A stretch of 64,000 nucleotides of DNA from Algicella marina (GCF_009931615.1 NZ_CP046620.1:1-64000), one strand, 5' to 3'. Positions 7,783-17,891 are shown, counted from the stretch's first letter. Numbers and translations are program-made. The notes: generated from the sequence alone by a model not told the origin.

Positions 7783-8883
7783 TTACCGAGGCATGCCACA
7801 TATCAGCACTTTGCGATGTGCTTCTGTCAAGTCCGGGCCTGGCTGTTGCCCGCGAATTCGGGCTGCCATCGGATCGGGCGCTCGCAGTTCGGAGCCGGAC
7901 ATTTCCTCCAACACCGCATGGCCGCAGAATGGAACGTGAAGCTCTGAGTAGCCGCCTTCATGCGCCATTGCGACGCGACCGCCGCACACCTGCTCTGCAA
8001 TGTCGAGCGTGTGGCGGGCCATTGCCCGGAATGTATCAGATCCAGCAAGCATCCGGGAGAGGGGATCTACGCCGGAAGCATCGAAGCCGCACGCGACAAT
8101 AATGATTTCCGGCTTGAACTTCAGAAGGGCCGGTTCCACCCAGCGTTCCATAGCGAAAAGATAGAGATCGTGGCCGCCGCCGGGCGAAAGGGGGATATTG
8201 AGATTGGTTCCTTCCCCGGCGCCGGCGCCACGCGCGCCGGCGTTTCCCGTGTCCAGCGGATAATTGCGTTCCTGGTGCAGAGAAATTGTAAGCACGTCCG
8301 GGTCTTCGTAGAAGATTGTCTCCGTTCCGTTGCCGTGGTGTACGTCCCAATCGAGCACAGCGAACCGCCGGGCGAGCCCTGCGGCGCGGGCAGCCCCAAT
8401 GGCTATGGCGATGTTGTTTAGCAGGCAGAAACCGTTGGGAAAATCCGGCAGGCAGTGATGGCCGGGCGGTCGTGAGAGGGCATAGGCATTCTTCAACTTA
8501 CCACGGAGCACCGCCTTCACGGCTGCCGATGTCAGGCCCGCGGAAAGCGCTGCGATTTCATATCCGCCCTGACCGAAGGGTGTCCGCAGGCCGAGTTCAC
8601 CCCCGCCCGCATCGGAGAGGCGCTTGAATTCGTCGAGGTAGCTGGCGGGATGTACGCGCAAGAGGTCTTCGCGCGTTGCGGGTGGGGCTGTCTGGCAGGC
8701 AAGTTCGGCGCTCAAACCTGTCACGTCCATCAGATTCTTAAGTCGCCTCTTGGTTTCCGGATTCTCGGGCAGGCCGCCACCCACCTGGGGCTGCACGAGC
8801 CCGCCGACCGGGGTGACGAAGACATAGGAGCCTCCACCATGCCAGAAAGTGCGTTCGTCCCAGAAGAAGCCGGTCGACGTCAT
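7783..8883 (-). CDS. Class II histone deacetylase-family zinc hydrolase
   Basis: A 366-residue deacetylase of the HDAC/acetylpolyamine amidohydrolase superfamily. The key motifs are all present: ALSRPPGHH (catalytic His pair), VLDWDVHHGNGTE (zinc Asp and His ligands), ACGFDASGVDP (second zinc Asp) and AHEGGY carrying the late active-site Tyr. Bacterial members remove acetyl groups from polyamines or other small amides, and a few act on proteins; substrate cannot be chosen here. Its ATG is a single base away from the stop of the upstream ParA-like gene, so the two are almost certainly co-transcribed. Confidence 0.92.
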   Translation of the reverse strand: MTSTGFFWDERTFWHGGGSYVFVTPVGGLVQPQVGGGLPENPETKRRLKNLMDVTGLSAELACQTAPPATREDLLRVHPASYLDEFKRLSDAGGGELGLRTPFGQGGYEIAALSAGLTSAAVKAVLRGKLKNAYALSRPPGHHCLPDFPNGFCLLNNIAIAIGAARAAGLARRFAVLDWDVHHGNGTETIFYEDPDVLTISLHQERNYPLDTGNAGARGAGAGEGTNLNIPLSPGGGHDLYLFAMERWVEPALLKFKPEIIIVACGFDASGVDPLSRMLAGSDTFRAMARHTLDIAEQVCGGRVAMAHEGGYSELHVPFCGHAVLEEMSGSELRAPDPMAARIRGQQPGPDLTEAHRKVLICGMPR

Positions 8884-8884
8884 C

Positions 8885-9511
8885 TTATGCGGTCAGCTTT
8901 TTCAAAAGGCGGTCCAGTTCCTTTCGCAGGGAATCGATTTCCTCGCTTGCCCGGGTCTTGCGCCCGGTCAGCGCAGTACCGCCACCCATAAGATGGGAGG
9001 AAAATGCAATTCGGTTGCCAACACGGCCTTTCAGCAATTCTGCGCCTTCCGCCTTCAGCGTGGCGAGACTTTCGGCCACAGTGCCGCCGCGTGGCGGCAC
9101 ACGATTGAGTACAACTCTTGCCGGTGTCTTCTCCGATTTCGCCATCTTCAGCAGAGCTCCCGTTGCCCAGACGTCCGGCCCGGTAGGCTGGCATGGCACC
9201 AGTACGAGATCACTTTCGCGCAGGGCGGATTCGAGAAGGTTGGAAGCATTGCCCGGGCAATCGACGAGTGTGATGTCGCAGTCGCGGGCCATCTGCTTTA
9301 TGTCGCTGCCTGCTCGCCAGCCGGCACTCTCGGCGCAGGCCATTCCTTCTCGCTCCGCCAGTCCCCACCAGGAAGACAGCGTGCGCTGCGGATCTAGGTC
9401 GATGACGCCGACTTTTCGTCCCTGTTGTCGCCAGGCTTCGGCCAGATGGATTAGTAGGGTGGTTTTTCCTGCCCCGCCCTTCTGTTGTGCGAAACTGACG
9501 ATCAAACCCAT
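8885..9511 (-). CDS. ParA/MinD-like P-loop ATPase
   Basis: A 208-residue ParA-family ATPase. The deviant Walker A is AQQKGGAGKTTLLIHLA with both signature lysines, the A' motif is VIDLDPQRTLSSWWG and the Walker B is ITLVDCPGNAS. The N-terminus lacks the DNA-binding extension of plasmid type-I ParA, and no parB or centromere-like repeat is nearby, so it is more likely an orphan positioning ATPase of the PpfA/MipZ sort than a chromosome partition protein. It is followed after one base by the deacetylase gene. The divergent alpha-2-macroglobulin gene starts 287 bases away. Confidence 0.9.
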   Translation of the reverse strand: MGLIVSFAQQKGGAGKTTLLIHLAEAWRQQGRKVGVIDLDPQRTLSSWWGLAEREGMACAESAGWRAGSDIKQMARDCDITLVDCPGNASNLLESALRESDLVLVPCQPTGPDVWATGALLKMAKSEKTPARVVLNRVPPRGGTVAESLATLKAEGAELLKGRVGNRIAFSSHLMGGGTALTGRKTRASEEIDSLRKELDRLLKKLTA

Positions 9512-9798
9512 GATGACTCTCCCTCGCGGACTTGCCGCATTGAAATGAGACTTCCAGTGCAGGGCTGCAGGCGCAAGGATAATTCTGATTGATTTCGATG
9601 CCGAGGGATTTGAACGCCGCTAAAACGGGCGATTGGCCTGCAACTGCGGCCCATTAACGGTTCATTCACCGCGAGGGGAGATGCCGGTTGTAGCCGCGCG
9701 GTTGCGTGGGAAGGCATCATTGCCGTTGACGCCAGCTTGCGTGCTGATCGGCCAGACGGCAGGATATGGCTATTGCGCCAGGAAAAAGGAATACCTCC
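9512..9798. promoter_or_regulatory. Divergent intergenic region between the ParA-like gene and the alpha-2-macroglobulin gene
   Basis: These 287 bases separate two outward-reading genes, so they must hold both promoters. The only specific element seen is AAGGA about eight bases before the ATG at 9799, a good ribosome site. A partial CtrA-like half pattern (TTAA then TTCA seven bases later, near 9655) is too degenerate to call. No ORF or RNA is recognised. Confidence 0.4.
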
Positions 9799-12700
9799 AT
9801 GCGCCCTCTCTTTCGGTTTCTCACCCTGGTAGCCAGTCTCTCCCTTTCCACAGTCGCGACGGCACAGACGGAGTTGCCGGAGCGGAGGATGATCTATGAG
9901 GAGAATGTCGATTTCTTTGGCGGCGACATCCGCTCAATCTTCGACACGACTCCTGAGCTTTGTGAACGCGCCTGCCGGGAGGAGGCCAGTTGTTCAGCGC
10001 TGACATTCAATCTGCGGGCAAATGCGTGCTTCCTGAAGACCGAGGTCACGCGCCGCGATCCATACGAGGGCGCATATTCGGCCAGGATGCTGGAGACACC
10101 GGCCATCATCACCGACCGTGCCGAAACACGGACTGCGGCGCTGGACGGTATGCCGGATCGCATTTTTGAGCAGGCGCATCGGTTTGCACTCACAATCGGG
10201 CGCGATTATCCCGACCGGGGCACAGATCCGGCAGATCTGCGTGCGGTGGCGCAAAATGCGCTGGGCGGGAATGCGGCAGTGGCACGCGGTAATGCGCTTT
10301 CCGCGGCGGCGTTGTCGGACGCTGCTGAAGATTGGTATCTGGCGGCCAGCGCCTCTTTGGCACTGATCGACACTGGCGATTACTCGGCCCGATCCATCGC
10401 TCGGCGTATCGCCGTCAATTCGGCCCTGAACGCGTATCTGCGTGCAGGCGATCCTGTCTTCGCGGCGACGACCCTGACAACCCTTGCTGCTGCGCTGGAA
10501 GCTGACGGCAACGGGCGGGAGAGCATTCCGGCGCTGAGGCTTGCGCAAACGCTGAGCCCGCGTGGCGAAACCGCGGCAGCGCTGGATCGCGCGATCCGCT
10601 TATTTGGCTTTCGCATTGTCGACAGCCGGGTGGAAAGCAATGCTGCCGACCCACGGATCTGTGTGAGCTTTTCCGAACCGCTGCGCGAGAAGGGCTTCGA
10701 CTACGCACCTTACGTGCGCTTGCCGGACGGGGATTTTGCGGTCGAGGCGAGCGCCAGCGACCTGTGCATTGTCGGCGCCGAGCACGGCTCTTCCGTTGCC
10801 TTCAGCCTGCGGCAGGGGTTGCCGGCGCTCTCCGGTGAAACCCTGCACGCCTCTGTCGAGCAGAGTTTTTATGTGCGCGACCGCGAACCGAGTGTTCGGT
10901 TTCTCGGCCGTAACTACGTGCTGGCCCGCAGCCGGGAGGCCTCAATTCCTGTTGTGACCGTCAACACCGATACTCTGGTACTCGAGTTATTCCAGATAGA
11001 GGACCGAAACCTGACTACGGCCTTTCGCGACAATCTGGTCAATCGGCCGCTGCAAGGCTGGGAGACGGGTCAGCTGGGGCGTGAACTGGGCACCAGCATC
11101 TGGAAAGGCACTGGCGAGACTGCCAACGCGCTGAACGAGGACACGATCACCGCCCTGCCGCTTGGTGAAGCCGTCGCCTACGCCGAGCCGGGTGTCTACG
11201 CAGTGACTGCGCGGGTCGAGGGTGCCCGCTCCGGTGCCTATGCCACCCAGTGGTTCATTATCACCGACCTGGGGGTGGCGACGACAAGTGGCGATGATGG
11301 CGTGCATGTTTTCGTGCGCAGTCTGGCGAGTGCTCAGCCGAAAGTGGGCGTATCGGTGGTGTTGCTGGCGGAGAACAACGGCATACTTGGCGAGGTCGAA
11401 ACGAACGCGGAAGGTCACGCGCATTTTGCCGCCGGCCTGACACGAGGGACCAATGGCGCACAGCCGGCACTGGTTTCGGTGAGCGACGGGGCGGAAGATT
11501 ACGCTTATCTCTCCCTCTCCGAAGCGGGGTTCGACCTTTCAGATCGCGGCGTCGAGGGCCGACCCTCACCGGGGCCGATCGATTTGTTTCTCGCAACAGA
11601 TCGTGGTGCGTATCGGCCGGGCGAGACGGTGAACGCCACCATCCTGGCCCGTGACAGTCGTGCCGATGCCATCGACGGCCTGCCGCTGACTGCCCGCATC
11701 CTGCGGCCCGACGGGGTGGAGCATCGCCGGATGGTGCTGGACGACGCTGGTGGCGGAGGCCGTACGCTGTCGCTGTCGCTTCCTGAAGCTGCCCAGCGCG
11801 GCGGATGGACGATCGCCCTGCATGCCGACCCTGAAAAGCCGGCCCTGACCAGCGAGAGCTTCCTTGTCGAGGACTTCGTCCCGGAGCGGGTCGATTTCAC
11901 GCTTGATCTCCAGTCCGAGCGGATCCGCCTCTCTGATCGACCGCTCTTGTCCATCGCTGCCCGCTACCTCTACGGCGCGCCGGGGGCCGAGCTCAGCATC
12001 GAGGGAGAGACACAATTGCGGGCAACGCAGGATCTGGCGGCCTATCGTGGCTATCGGTTCGGCCCGCACGATACAGCCTCGGCGCCGGTCTACGCGGGGA
12101 TAGAGGGGCAGCCGGTCACGGACGCGGACGGAAGCGCTGTTCTTGCGCTGCCGCTGGGAAGCCCGGCCGAAGCGCTTGGACCTTTCGAAATGACAGCCAC
12201 CATACGGCTCGCCGATGCCAGCCGCCGTGTGGTGGAGCGGCAGATCACAGCGCCGGTTGCCCCGGACGGACCGCTGATCGGAGTGCTGCCGCTGTTCGAT
12301 GGAACAGTGCCGGAGGGCGGAACCGCCCGGTTCTCCGCCATTGCAGTCGACCCTGATGCCGAGCGCATCGCCATGATGGCGGACTGGGTGCTGGAGCGGA
12401 TCGAGACCACCTACCAATGGTACGAGTACGACGGGAACTGGCGCTATGACGCCGTCACCCGCCGCAGCCGCATCGGCAATGGGACGCTCGACATCGCCGC
12501 AGATGGTGCGGCAACCCTGGAAGTGCCAGTGGACTGGGGCCGGTATCAACTGACACTATCGTCAGAGGAACGGGGCTACGCCGTAACGTCGATGACTTTC
12601 GATGCCGGTTATTACAGTGTCGGTGGCGGAACTGACACACCCGACAAACTGGCGGTGTCGCTTGACAAGCTGCGATATGGGCCGGGCGAGGCAGCGCGAC

Positions 12701-15240
12701 TTCGCTACACGGCGGAGACCGACGGCCAACTGCTCATTGCCGTTGCCAGCGACCGATTGATCGACATGCAGGTTCAGCAGATCAGCGCCGGATCCGGAGA
12801 GGTTGCGCTGGACGTCACCGATGACTGGCATCCGGGAGCCTACGTGACAGCGACACTGATCCGGCCGCTGGACGGCGCGTCGAGCCCGCGAGCACCGGTG
12901 CGGGCGCTGGGCTTGGGATGGGTCGGGCTGGAACATGGCGACGCGGAGATCACGGCGCAGTTCACCTCTGCTGCCGAAGCCTCCCCCCGTCAGGTGATGA
13001 AGGCAGTCTTGCAGACGGATGCGGCGGAGGGAACGCAGGTGTGGGCAACGATTGCAGCGACAGATCTCGGCATTCTGAACCTGACCGGGCATCAGCCGCC
13101 GGACCCGGTGGAGCATTACCTCGGACAGCGCCAGCTTGGCGTGACATTCCGCGATCTATATGGGCGACTGATCGACCCGGCACTGGGTACGCCCGGCCGG
13201 TTACGATCCGGCGGCGACGAAACTGCTGGCGGGCTGAAATCACCGCCGCCGACCGAGGCGCTGCTGGCATTCTTTTCCGGTCCGATCGAGGTGGGCGCCG
13301 ATGGTGTTGCCTCCGCCGACTTCGCCTTGCCCGACTTTAACGGAACCGTCAGGCTGGATGCTATTGTCTGGTCGGCAGACGGCGTGGGTGCGGCCACGCA
13401 GGACGTTCTTGTCCGTGACCCGGTGGTCGTCTCCGCCGCCATGCCGCGTTTTCTCGCCCCGGGCGATGCGGCAACGCTGGCAATCGATGTCGCGAATGTG
13501 ACTGGTCCGTCCGGAGCCGTTGCGGTGCGGGTGGAAAGTAAATTGCTGGGTCTTCGGGCCGAACAGATGCTGGTGCTGGACGAGGGCGCGCGCGGTCGGC
13601 TCAGTTTCCCGCTCAACGCTGCCAGGGTCGGAGATGCTGCCATCACTGTCACAACCACACTCGCCGATGACACCATCCTGACCAAGAACCTGACCCTTGG
13701 TATTCGCCGCAATGATCCGGAGGTCGCCCGTCAGAGCCGCTTCAACCTTGCGGCGGGGACGGGTGGCATCACCCTCGACGGCCAGATCTTTGCCGGTCTG
13801 GCCCCGGGCACGGGTACGGCGGTGCTGAGTGCCGGCCCGCTGGCGCGTTTCGATGTGCCCGGATTGCTGACTTCTTTGGACCGGTATCCGTATGGCTGCA
13901 CCGAACAGGTGACTTCGCGCGCGTTGCCATTGCTATACTTTCGGGAAGTCGCCGCCGGGCTTGGCCTGACGGAACGGCGCTCGCTGGAGGAGCGGATAGC
14001 GCAAGCGGTGGAGGATGTGCTGGCGCGGCAGGCTGGCAATGGCAGTTTCGGAATGTGGTCTTCGGGCGGAGATGGCAATCTGTGGCTGGACGCCTATGTC
14101 TCCGACTTCCTGACGCGGGCGCGTGTGGAAGGGTTCGATGTGCCGGATCGCGCGTTCGATGCCGCGTTGCGCAACCTTCGCAACCGCGTCAACGCAGCGC
14201 CGGATTTCGAGAATGGAGGAGAGGATATCGCGTATGCGCTCTATGTCCTTGCGCGGGAGGGAGAGGCTGCGATCGGTGACCTGCGTTACTATGCCGACGC
14301 CCGCGCTGACGCCTTTGCAACTCCACTGGCACTTGCCCAGATCGGTGCGGGACTCGCTGCATATGGCGAGCCGGTTCGAGCCGATGGCATGTTCCGGCGT
14401 GCCGTGGATATGCTGGGAATTGCTGATGACAGCCTCTGGCGCAGTGACTTCGGCAGCACCCGGCGCGACACCGCTGCTGTCCTGACACTCGCTACCGAGG
14501 CTGGCAGCGACGCGGCTCTCAACTCCGACCTAGGTGCCCGAGTTGCCGCGCGCAGTACTCTCAATGACGAGTTGTCGACACAAGAAAGCGCCTGGACGTT
14601 GCTGGCCGCAAGGGCTTTGCTGGCCGACAGCGGCGCCAGTAACCTGACACGGGATGGCGCGCCAGTATCGGGGCCGATGGTGGACAGTTTGACTGACAAA
14701 GACCTGGCTTTGTCACCGGTCACCATCGGCAATGTCGGCACCGGGGATACGGAAGCAGTCCTGACGGTTTTTGGTGTGCCGACGGAGCCGGAGCCAGCGG
14801 GCGGCAATGGCTATCGGATCAGCCGCGCCTACTACGACCTCGATGGCAATTCCGTCGATCCGGGGGAAGTGCAGCAAGGTTCCCGACTGGTGGCGGTGTT
14901 GAACATTGTGCCGGAGCGGGACAACGAGGCACGACTGATGATCGACGACCCATTGCCCGCAGGCTTCGAAATCGAGAGTCCGAACCTGCTTCGTGGCGGT
15001 GAGGTCGGAGCTTTGGACTGGCTCCAACTTCAGGACGTTGCCCGCCATACCGCCTTTGGCACTGACAGGTTTCGTGCAGCCGTGGATTGGCGCGGAACGG
15101 AGGGGTTCCGCCTAGGCTATATCCTGCGCGCCGTATCTCCGGGTACTTTCCACCACCCTGCGGCGAGTGTCGAGGATATGTACCGGCCCGCCTATCGCGC
15201 CCGAACGGCGGCTGGCGAAGTGCGGATCGTGGCGGAGTAG
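9799..15240 (+). CDS. Bacterial alpha-2-macroglobulin with N-terminal PAN domain
   Basis: An 1813-residue secreted protein of the bacterial alpha-2-macroglobulin family (YfhM type), thought to trap proteases in the periplasm. It starts with a signal peptide (MRPLFRFLTL, cut near ATAQ) without a lipobox Cys, then a PAN/apple domain with paired cysteines (about 30-100), a long run of MG beta-sandwich domains with the GAYRPGETV bait-proximal segment, and a thioester domain. The thioester motif is YPYGCTEQ, with Cys1367 and Gln1370 forming the internal bond. The start ATG at 9799 follows AAGGA. pbpC begins nine bases after its stop, the classic partnership in which the trap guards the cell wall while PBP1C repairs it. 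The family's E. coli member is a lipoprotein, this one apparently is not. Confidence 0.95.
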   Translation: MRPLFRFLTLVASLSLSTVATAQTELPERRMIYEENVDFFGGDIRSIFDTTPELCERACREEASCSALTFNLRANACFLKTEVTRRDPYEGAYSARMLETPAIITDRAETRTAALDGMPDRIFEQAHRFALTIGRDYPDRGTDPADLRAVAQNALGGNAAVARGNALSAAALSDAAEDWYLAASASLALIDTGDYSARSIARRIAVNSALNAYLRAGDPVFAATTLTTLAAALEADGNGRESIPALRLAQTLSPRGETAAALDRAIRLFGFRIVDSRVESNAADPRICVSFSEPLREKGFDYAPYVRLPDGDFAVEASASDLCIVGAEHGSSVAFSLRQGLPALSGETLHASVEQSFYVRDREPSVRFLGRNYVLARSREASIPVVTVNTDTLVLELFQIEDRNLTTAFRDNLVNRPLQGWETGQLGRELGTSIWKGTGETANALNEDTITALPLGEAVAYAEPGVYAVTARVEGARSGAYATQWFIITDLGVATTSGDDGVHVFVRSLASAQPKVGVSVVLLAENNGILGEVETNAEGHAHFAAGLTRGTNGAQPALVSVSDGAEDYAYLSLSEAGFDLSDRGVEGRPSPGPIDLFLATDRGAYRPGETVNATILARDSRADAIDGLPLTARILRPDGVEHRRMVLDDAGGGGRTLSLSLPEAAQRGGWTIALHADPEKPALTSESFLVEDFVPERVDFTLDLQSERIRLSDRPLLSIAARYLYGAPGAELSIEGETQLRATQDLAAYRGYRFGPHDTASAPVYAGIEGQPVTDADGSAVLALPLGSPAEALGPFEMTATIRLADASRRVVERQITAPVAPDGPLIGVLPLFDGTVPEGGTARFSAIAVDPDAERIAMMADWVLERIETTYQWYEYDGNWRYDAVTRRSRIGNGTLDIAADGAATLEVPVDWGRYQLTLSSEERGYAVTSMTFDAGYYSVGGGTDTPDKLAVSLDKLRYGPGEAARLRYTAETDGQLLIAVASDRLIDMQVQQISAGSGEVALDVTDDWHPGAYVTATLIRPLDGASSPRAPVRALGLGWVGLEHGDAEITAQFTSAAEASPRQVMKAVLQTDAAEGTQVWATIAATDLGILNLTGHQPPDPVEHYLGQRQLGVTFRDLYGRLIDPALGTPGRLRSGGDETAGGLKSPPPTEALLAFFSGPIEVGADGVASADFALPDFNGTVRLDAIVWSADGVGAATQDVLVRDPVVVSAAMPRFLAPGDAATLAIDVANVTGPSGAVAVRVESKLLGLRAEQMLVLDEGARGRLSFPLNAARVGDAAITVTTTLADDTILTKNLTLGIRRNDPEVARQSRFNLAAGTGGITLDGQIFAGLAPGTGTAVLSAGPLARFDVPGLLTSLDRYPYGCTEQVTSRALPLLYFREVAAGLGLTERRSLEERIAQAVEDVLARQAGNGSFGMWSSGGDGNLWLDAYVSDFLTRARVEGFDVPDRAFDAALRNLRNRVNAAPDFENGGEDIAYALYVLAREGEAAIGDLRYYADARADAFATPLALAQIGAGLAAYGEPVRADGMFRRAVDMLGIADDSLWRSDFGSTRRDTAAVLTLATEAGSDAALNSDLGARVAARSTLNDELSTQESAWTLLAARALLADSGASNLTRDGAPVSGPMVDSLTDKDLALSPVTIGNVGTGDTEAVLTVFGVPTEPEPAGGNGYRISRAYYDLDGNSVDPGEVQQGSRLVAVLNIVPERDNEARLMIDDPLPAGFEIESPNLLRGGEVGALDWLQLQDVARHTAFGTDRFRAAVDWRGTEGFRLGYILRAVSPGTFHHPAASVEDMYRPAYRARTAAGEVRIVAE

Positions 15241-15249
15241 GACTGGGCA

Positions 15250-17298
15250 ATGCGCCTTCCCTTCCGCCTTTGGCTGATTGGTACGAGTTTCGGAATTGCG
15301 CTGCTGGCGGGCGTATGCGGGCTCGAGGCATGGGTGCGCACCACAGAACTGCCCAAGCTGGACGCGCCGCTTTCAACTGAGATGCTGGATGTGCACGGAC
15401 AGGTGATGCGCATCACTCTGGCGTCGGATGGCCGCTGGCGACTGCCAGCCGGGGCACAGGATGTGGACGCTGAATACATCGCGCAACTGATTGCCTATGA
15501 AGACAAGCGGTTTCTGTCTCATGGCGGGGTCGACATATTGGCGTTCGCGCGGGCGGGGATGCAGGCGTTGCGGCGTGGTGAGATAAAGTCCGGTGGCTCC
15601 ACTCTGACGATGCAGGTAGCGCGTCTGCTGGAAGGGTCTGGCACCGGCCGCTGGCGTGGCAAGTTGCGCCAGATACGGCTGGCTCTGGCGCTGGAACGGA
15701 GATTGACCAAGGAAGAAATCCTCTCGCTTTATCTGACGCGCGCACCGTTCGGCGGCAATCTCGAAGGCGTCCGTGCCGCCGCGCATGCCTATCTCGGTAA
15801 GGGGCCGGGCCGACTGAGCGCGGCAGAAGCTGCCTTTCTCGTGGCTCTTCCGCAGGCCCCTGAATCGCGAAGACCTGACAGGTACCCTCAAGTGGCAAAG
15901 CGGGGGCGAGACCGTGTGATTGGCCGGCTGACCGCGATCGGTTTTCTGACTGCGGCTGATGCGGATCGTGCCCGTTCCTCGCCTGCGCCTGAGGCCCGTG
16001 CCATGATGCCCAACCTCGCCGCCCATCTCGGTGATCGCCTGATGCGACAGATGCCGGAGCAGCGGGTGTTGCGAACCCATATCGATGCTGCCGTTCAGGT
16101 GCACGCCGAGAAAGTGTTGTCGGGCGCACTGCGGGGACGAGGCGGGTTGACGGGGGCGATCCTTGTTGCGGATCTCGCGAGCGGTCATATCCGTGCCAGC
16201 GCCAGCGGGCTTTCTTACACGGATGCGTCTCGTGCCGGGTTCCTCGACATGTCCCGCCGGATCCGCTCTCCCGGTTCTACGTTGAAGCCGCTGATTTATG
16301 CACTGGCGTTCGAGGCGGGCTTGGCGCATCCAGAGACGTTGATCGAAGATGTGCCGATGCGGTTCGGCGCCTACGCGCCGGAGAATTTCGACGGCAGTTA
16401 CGTTGGCACGTTGTCATTGCGTGAGGCGTTGCAAACCTCGCGCAACGTTCCGGCGGTGGCTCTGCTGGATCGGGTCGGTCCGGCGCGGCTCACCTCGCGT
16501 CTGCGACGGCTGCAGTTGGATGTACAAACGACGGGTGACGGTGCGCCGGGCCTTGCGCTCGCCCTCGGTGGGGCGGGATTGACGCTGGAGGACTTGGTGA
16601 CGCTCTACGCTGCGCTTGGAAATGAAGGTGCAGGGATGCGGCTGACGGCTGCGGGAGATGCTGCCGGGCCGGTACAACTGATCGAGAGCCGTGCGGCCTG
16701 GTATACGGGTGAAATCCTGCGGGGGATATCTGCGCCCGGCCGGATGGGTAAAGGCGAGATTGCTTACAAGACCGGTACATCCTACGGGCACCGCGATGCG
16801 TGGTCCATCGGCTTCGATGGCCGCCATGTCGTCGGTATTTGGCTAGGTCGGGCAGATGCCGGTGCCGTACCCGGACTGAGCGGGCAGGGAGACGCCGCGC
16901 CGTTGCTGGTGACAATGTTTGATCGGTTGGGCGTTAAACCGCTGCCGCTGCCGCCATCGGATGCGTTGCTGGTAACGAATGCTGAGCTACCCCGACCGCT
17001 GCGCGCCTTTCGCACTGCGTCATCAAGCTACAGCGAGGACGGTCCGGAGATAGCGTCGCCGCCCGATGGAGCGCGGGTGGAACTGGGGCTGCGGCCTGGA
17101 GAGGGGGAGAAATCCCTTGCCGTTCGGCTGGGACCGGGTGGACAGGCGCCGTTTACCTGGCTGGTGGATGGGCGGGTGATCGGGCGCAGCTTCCGCCGGG
17201 AAGAATTCCAGTGGCCGGTTTCGGACCCCGGATATGTCGAGATAACGGTGATCGACCGCTCCGGAAGCAGTGCCCAGATACACGTAGAGCTGCGGTGA
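15250..17298 (+). CDS. pbpC: Penicillin-binding protein 1C
   Basis: A 682-residue bifunctional peptidoglycan synthase. One N-terminal membrane anchor is followed by the glycosyltransferase domain (catalytic Glu84 in YEDKRFLSHGG; KSGGSTLTMQVAR) and a transpeptidase domain with SPGSTLKP (nucleophile Ser), SRN and YKTGTSYGHRD as the three penicillin-binding motifs. The end is a PBP1C-specific C-terminal beta domain (PFTWLVDGR). It polymerises and cross-links lipid II in the periplasm. It forms a two-gene operon with the alpha-2-macroglobulin upstream, the conserved yfhM-pbpC pair. The stop codon is embedded in a perfect hairpin. Confidence 0.95.
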   Translation: MRLPFRLWLIGTSFGIALLAGVCGLEAWVRTTELPKLDAPLSTEMLDVHGQVMRITLASDGRWRLPAGAQDVDAEYIAQLIAYEDKRFLSHGGVDILAFARAGMQALRRGEIKSGGSTLTMQVARLLEGSGTGRWRGKLRQIRLALALERRLTKEEILSLYLTRAPFGGNLEGVRAAAHAYLGKGPGRLSAAEAAFLVALPQAPESRRPDRYPQVAKRGRDRVIGRLTAIGFLTAADADRARSSPAPEARAMMPNLAAHLGDRLMRQMPEQRVLRTHIDAAVQVHAEKVLSGALRGRGGLTGAILVADLASGHIRASASGLSYTDASRAGFLDMSRRIRSPGSTLKPLIYALAFEAGLAHPETLIEDVPMRFGAYAPENFDGSYVGTLSLREALQTSRNVPAVALLDRVGPARLTSRLRRLQLDVQTTGDGAPGLALALGGAGLTLEDLVTLYAALGNEGAGMRLTAAGDAAGPVQLIESRAAWYTGEILRGISAPGRMGKGEIAYKTGTSYGHRDAWSIGFDGRHVVGIWLGRADAGAVPGLSGQGDAAPLLVTMFDRLGVKPLPLPPSDALLVTNAELPRPLRAFRTASSSYSEDGPEIASPPDGARVELGLRPGEGEKSLAVRLGPGGQAPFTWLVDGRVIGRSFRREEFQWPVSDPGYVEITVIDRSGSSAQIHVELR

Positions 17299-17309
17299 TA
17301 CTCACCGCA
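17291..17309 (+). terminator. Perfect hairpin over the pbpC stop codon
   Basis: TGCGGTGA, three-base loop TAC, TCACCGCA: an eight-pair perfect stem whose left arm contains the TGA stop of pbpC. There is no T-run after it, so it may serve as an RNA 3'-end stabiliser or a Rho-linked structure rather than a complete intrinsic terminator. Confidence 0.45.
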
Positions 17310-17573
17310 GCCCATGTGTGTTGCTCACAATCTACAATCTTTACAAGCCGGTAAACTCAACCGGAACATTACATACTAGGCACCACCTCACAGGCGAAAT
17401 GAGGTAGTAAGGTAGGAGCAACACAACTCAAGCTCCAGTACACAACCGTTCTGCGGGGCAGAGCGGTTTTCGCAAGGCCCCCCCCACGAACATGCCATAC
17501 ATCGGCACCCCGTATTCGATGATCCGGATGCCCCCTCCCGAACCTCGACAAACCATGAGACCAAAACGCGGTC

Positions 17574-17822
17574 TTATGATTTTTCCCTCTCAGGCGCCCC
17601 AAAGAGGCGCAGAAGAGGAATTCCCAGCACATGGCTGATACTCATCAATTCATCACAGCGGATCATGCGATCCGATGCTTCCAACTCGTTAAACCCGGCA
17701 GATGAGACTTCCAGTGTGGCGGCGATCTGACCTAAGGAAATTGCACGCGCTTCACATAGCGCCTGAATTTCGAACCTCAGATTTTTAGCCAGTTCCTGGT
17801 ACATCTGCTCGTATCCATTCAT
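17574..17822 (-). CDS. Small XRE-type helix-turn-helix protein
   Basis: An 82-residue protein with a single helix-turn-helix domain: ISLGQIAATLEVSSAGFNELEASDRMIRCDEL reads as the second to fourth helices of an XRE/Cro-like domain, followed by LMSISHVLGIPLLRLFG. No ligand or oligomerisation domain is present. It sits alone in a gene-poor stretch after pbpC. Its sequence has lower G+C than its neighbours. A short hairpin lies about 70 bases upstream (17892-17907) and could be its operator, a guess. Phage-repressor-like origin is possible, but no phage genes are nearby. Confidence 0.7.
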   Translation of the reverse strand: MNGYEQMYQELAKNLRFEIQALCEARAISLGQIAATLEVSSAGFNELEASDRMIRCDELMSISHVLGIPLLRLFGAPEREKS

Positions 17823-17891
17823 TGACCCTCATTTTAGGTATTTTGAGAGCCAGCGCTAGAACGGCAAATTTGCAGCACCAATTCGTGGCGT

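Noticed and set aside
9653-9668. TTAA-N7-TTCA before the alpha-2-macroglobulin gene as a CtrA site
   Set aside because: Second half deviates from TTAA; one-half matches are common by chance.
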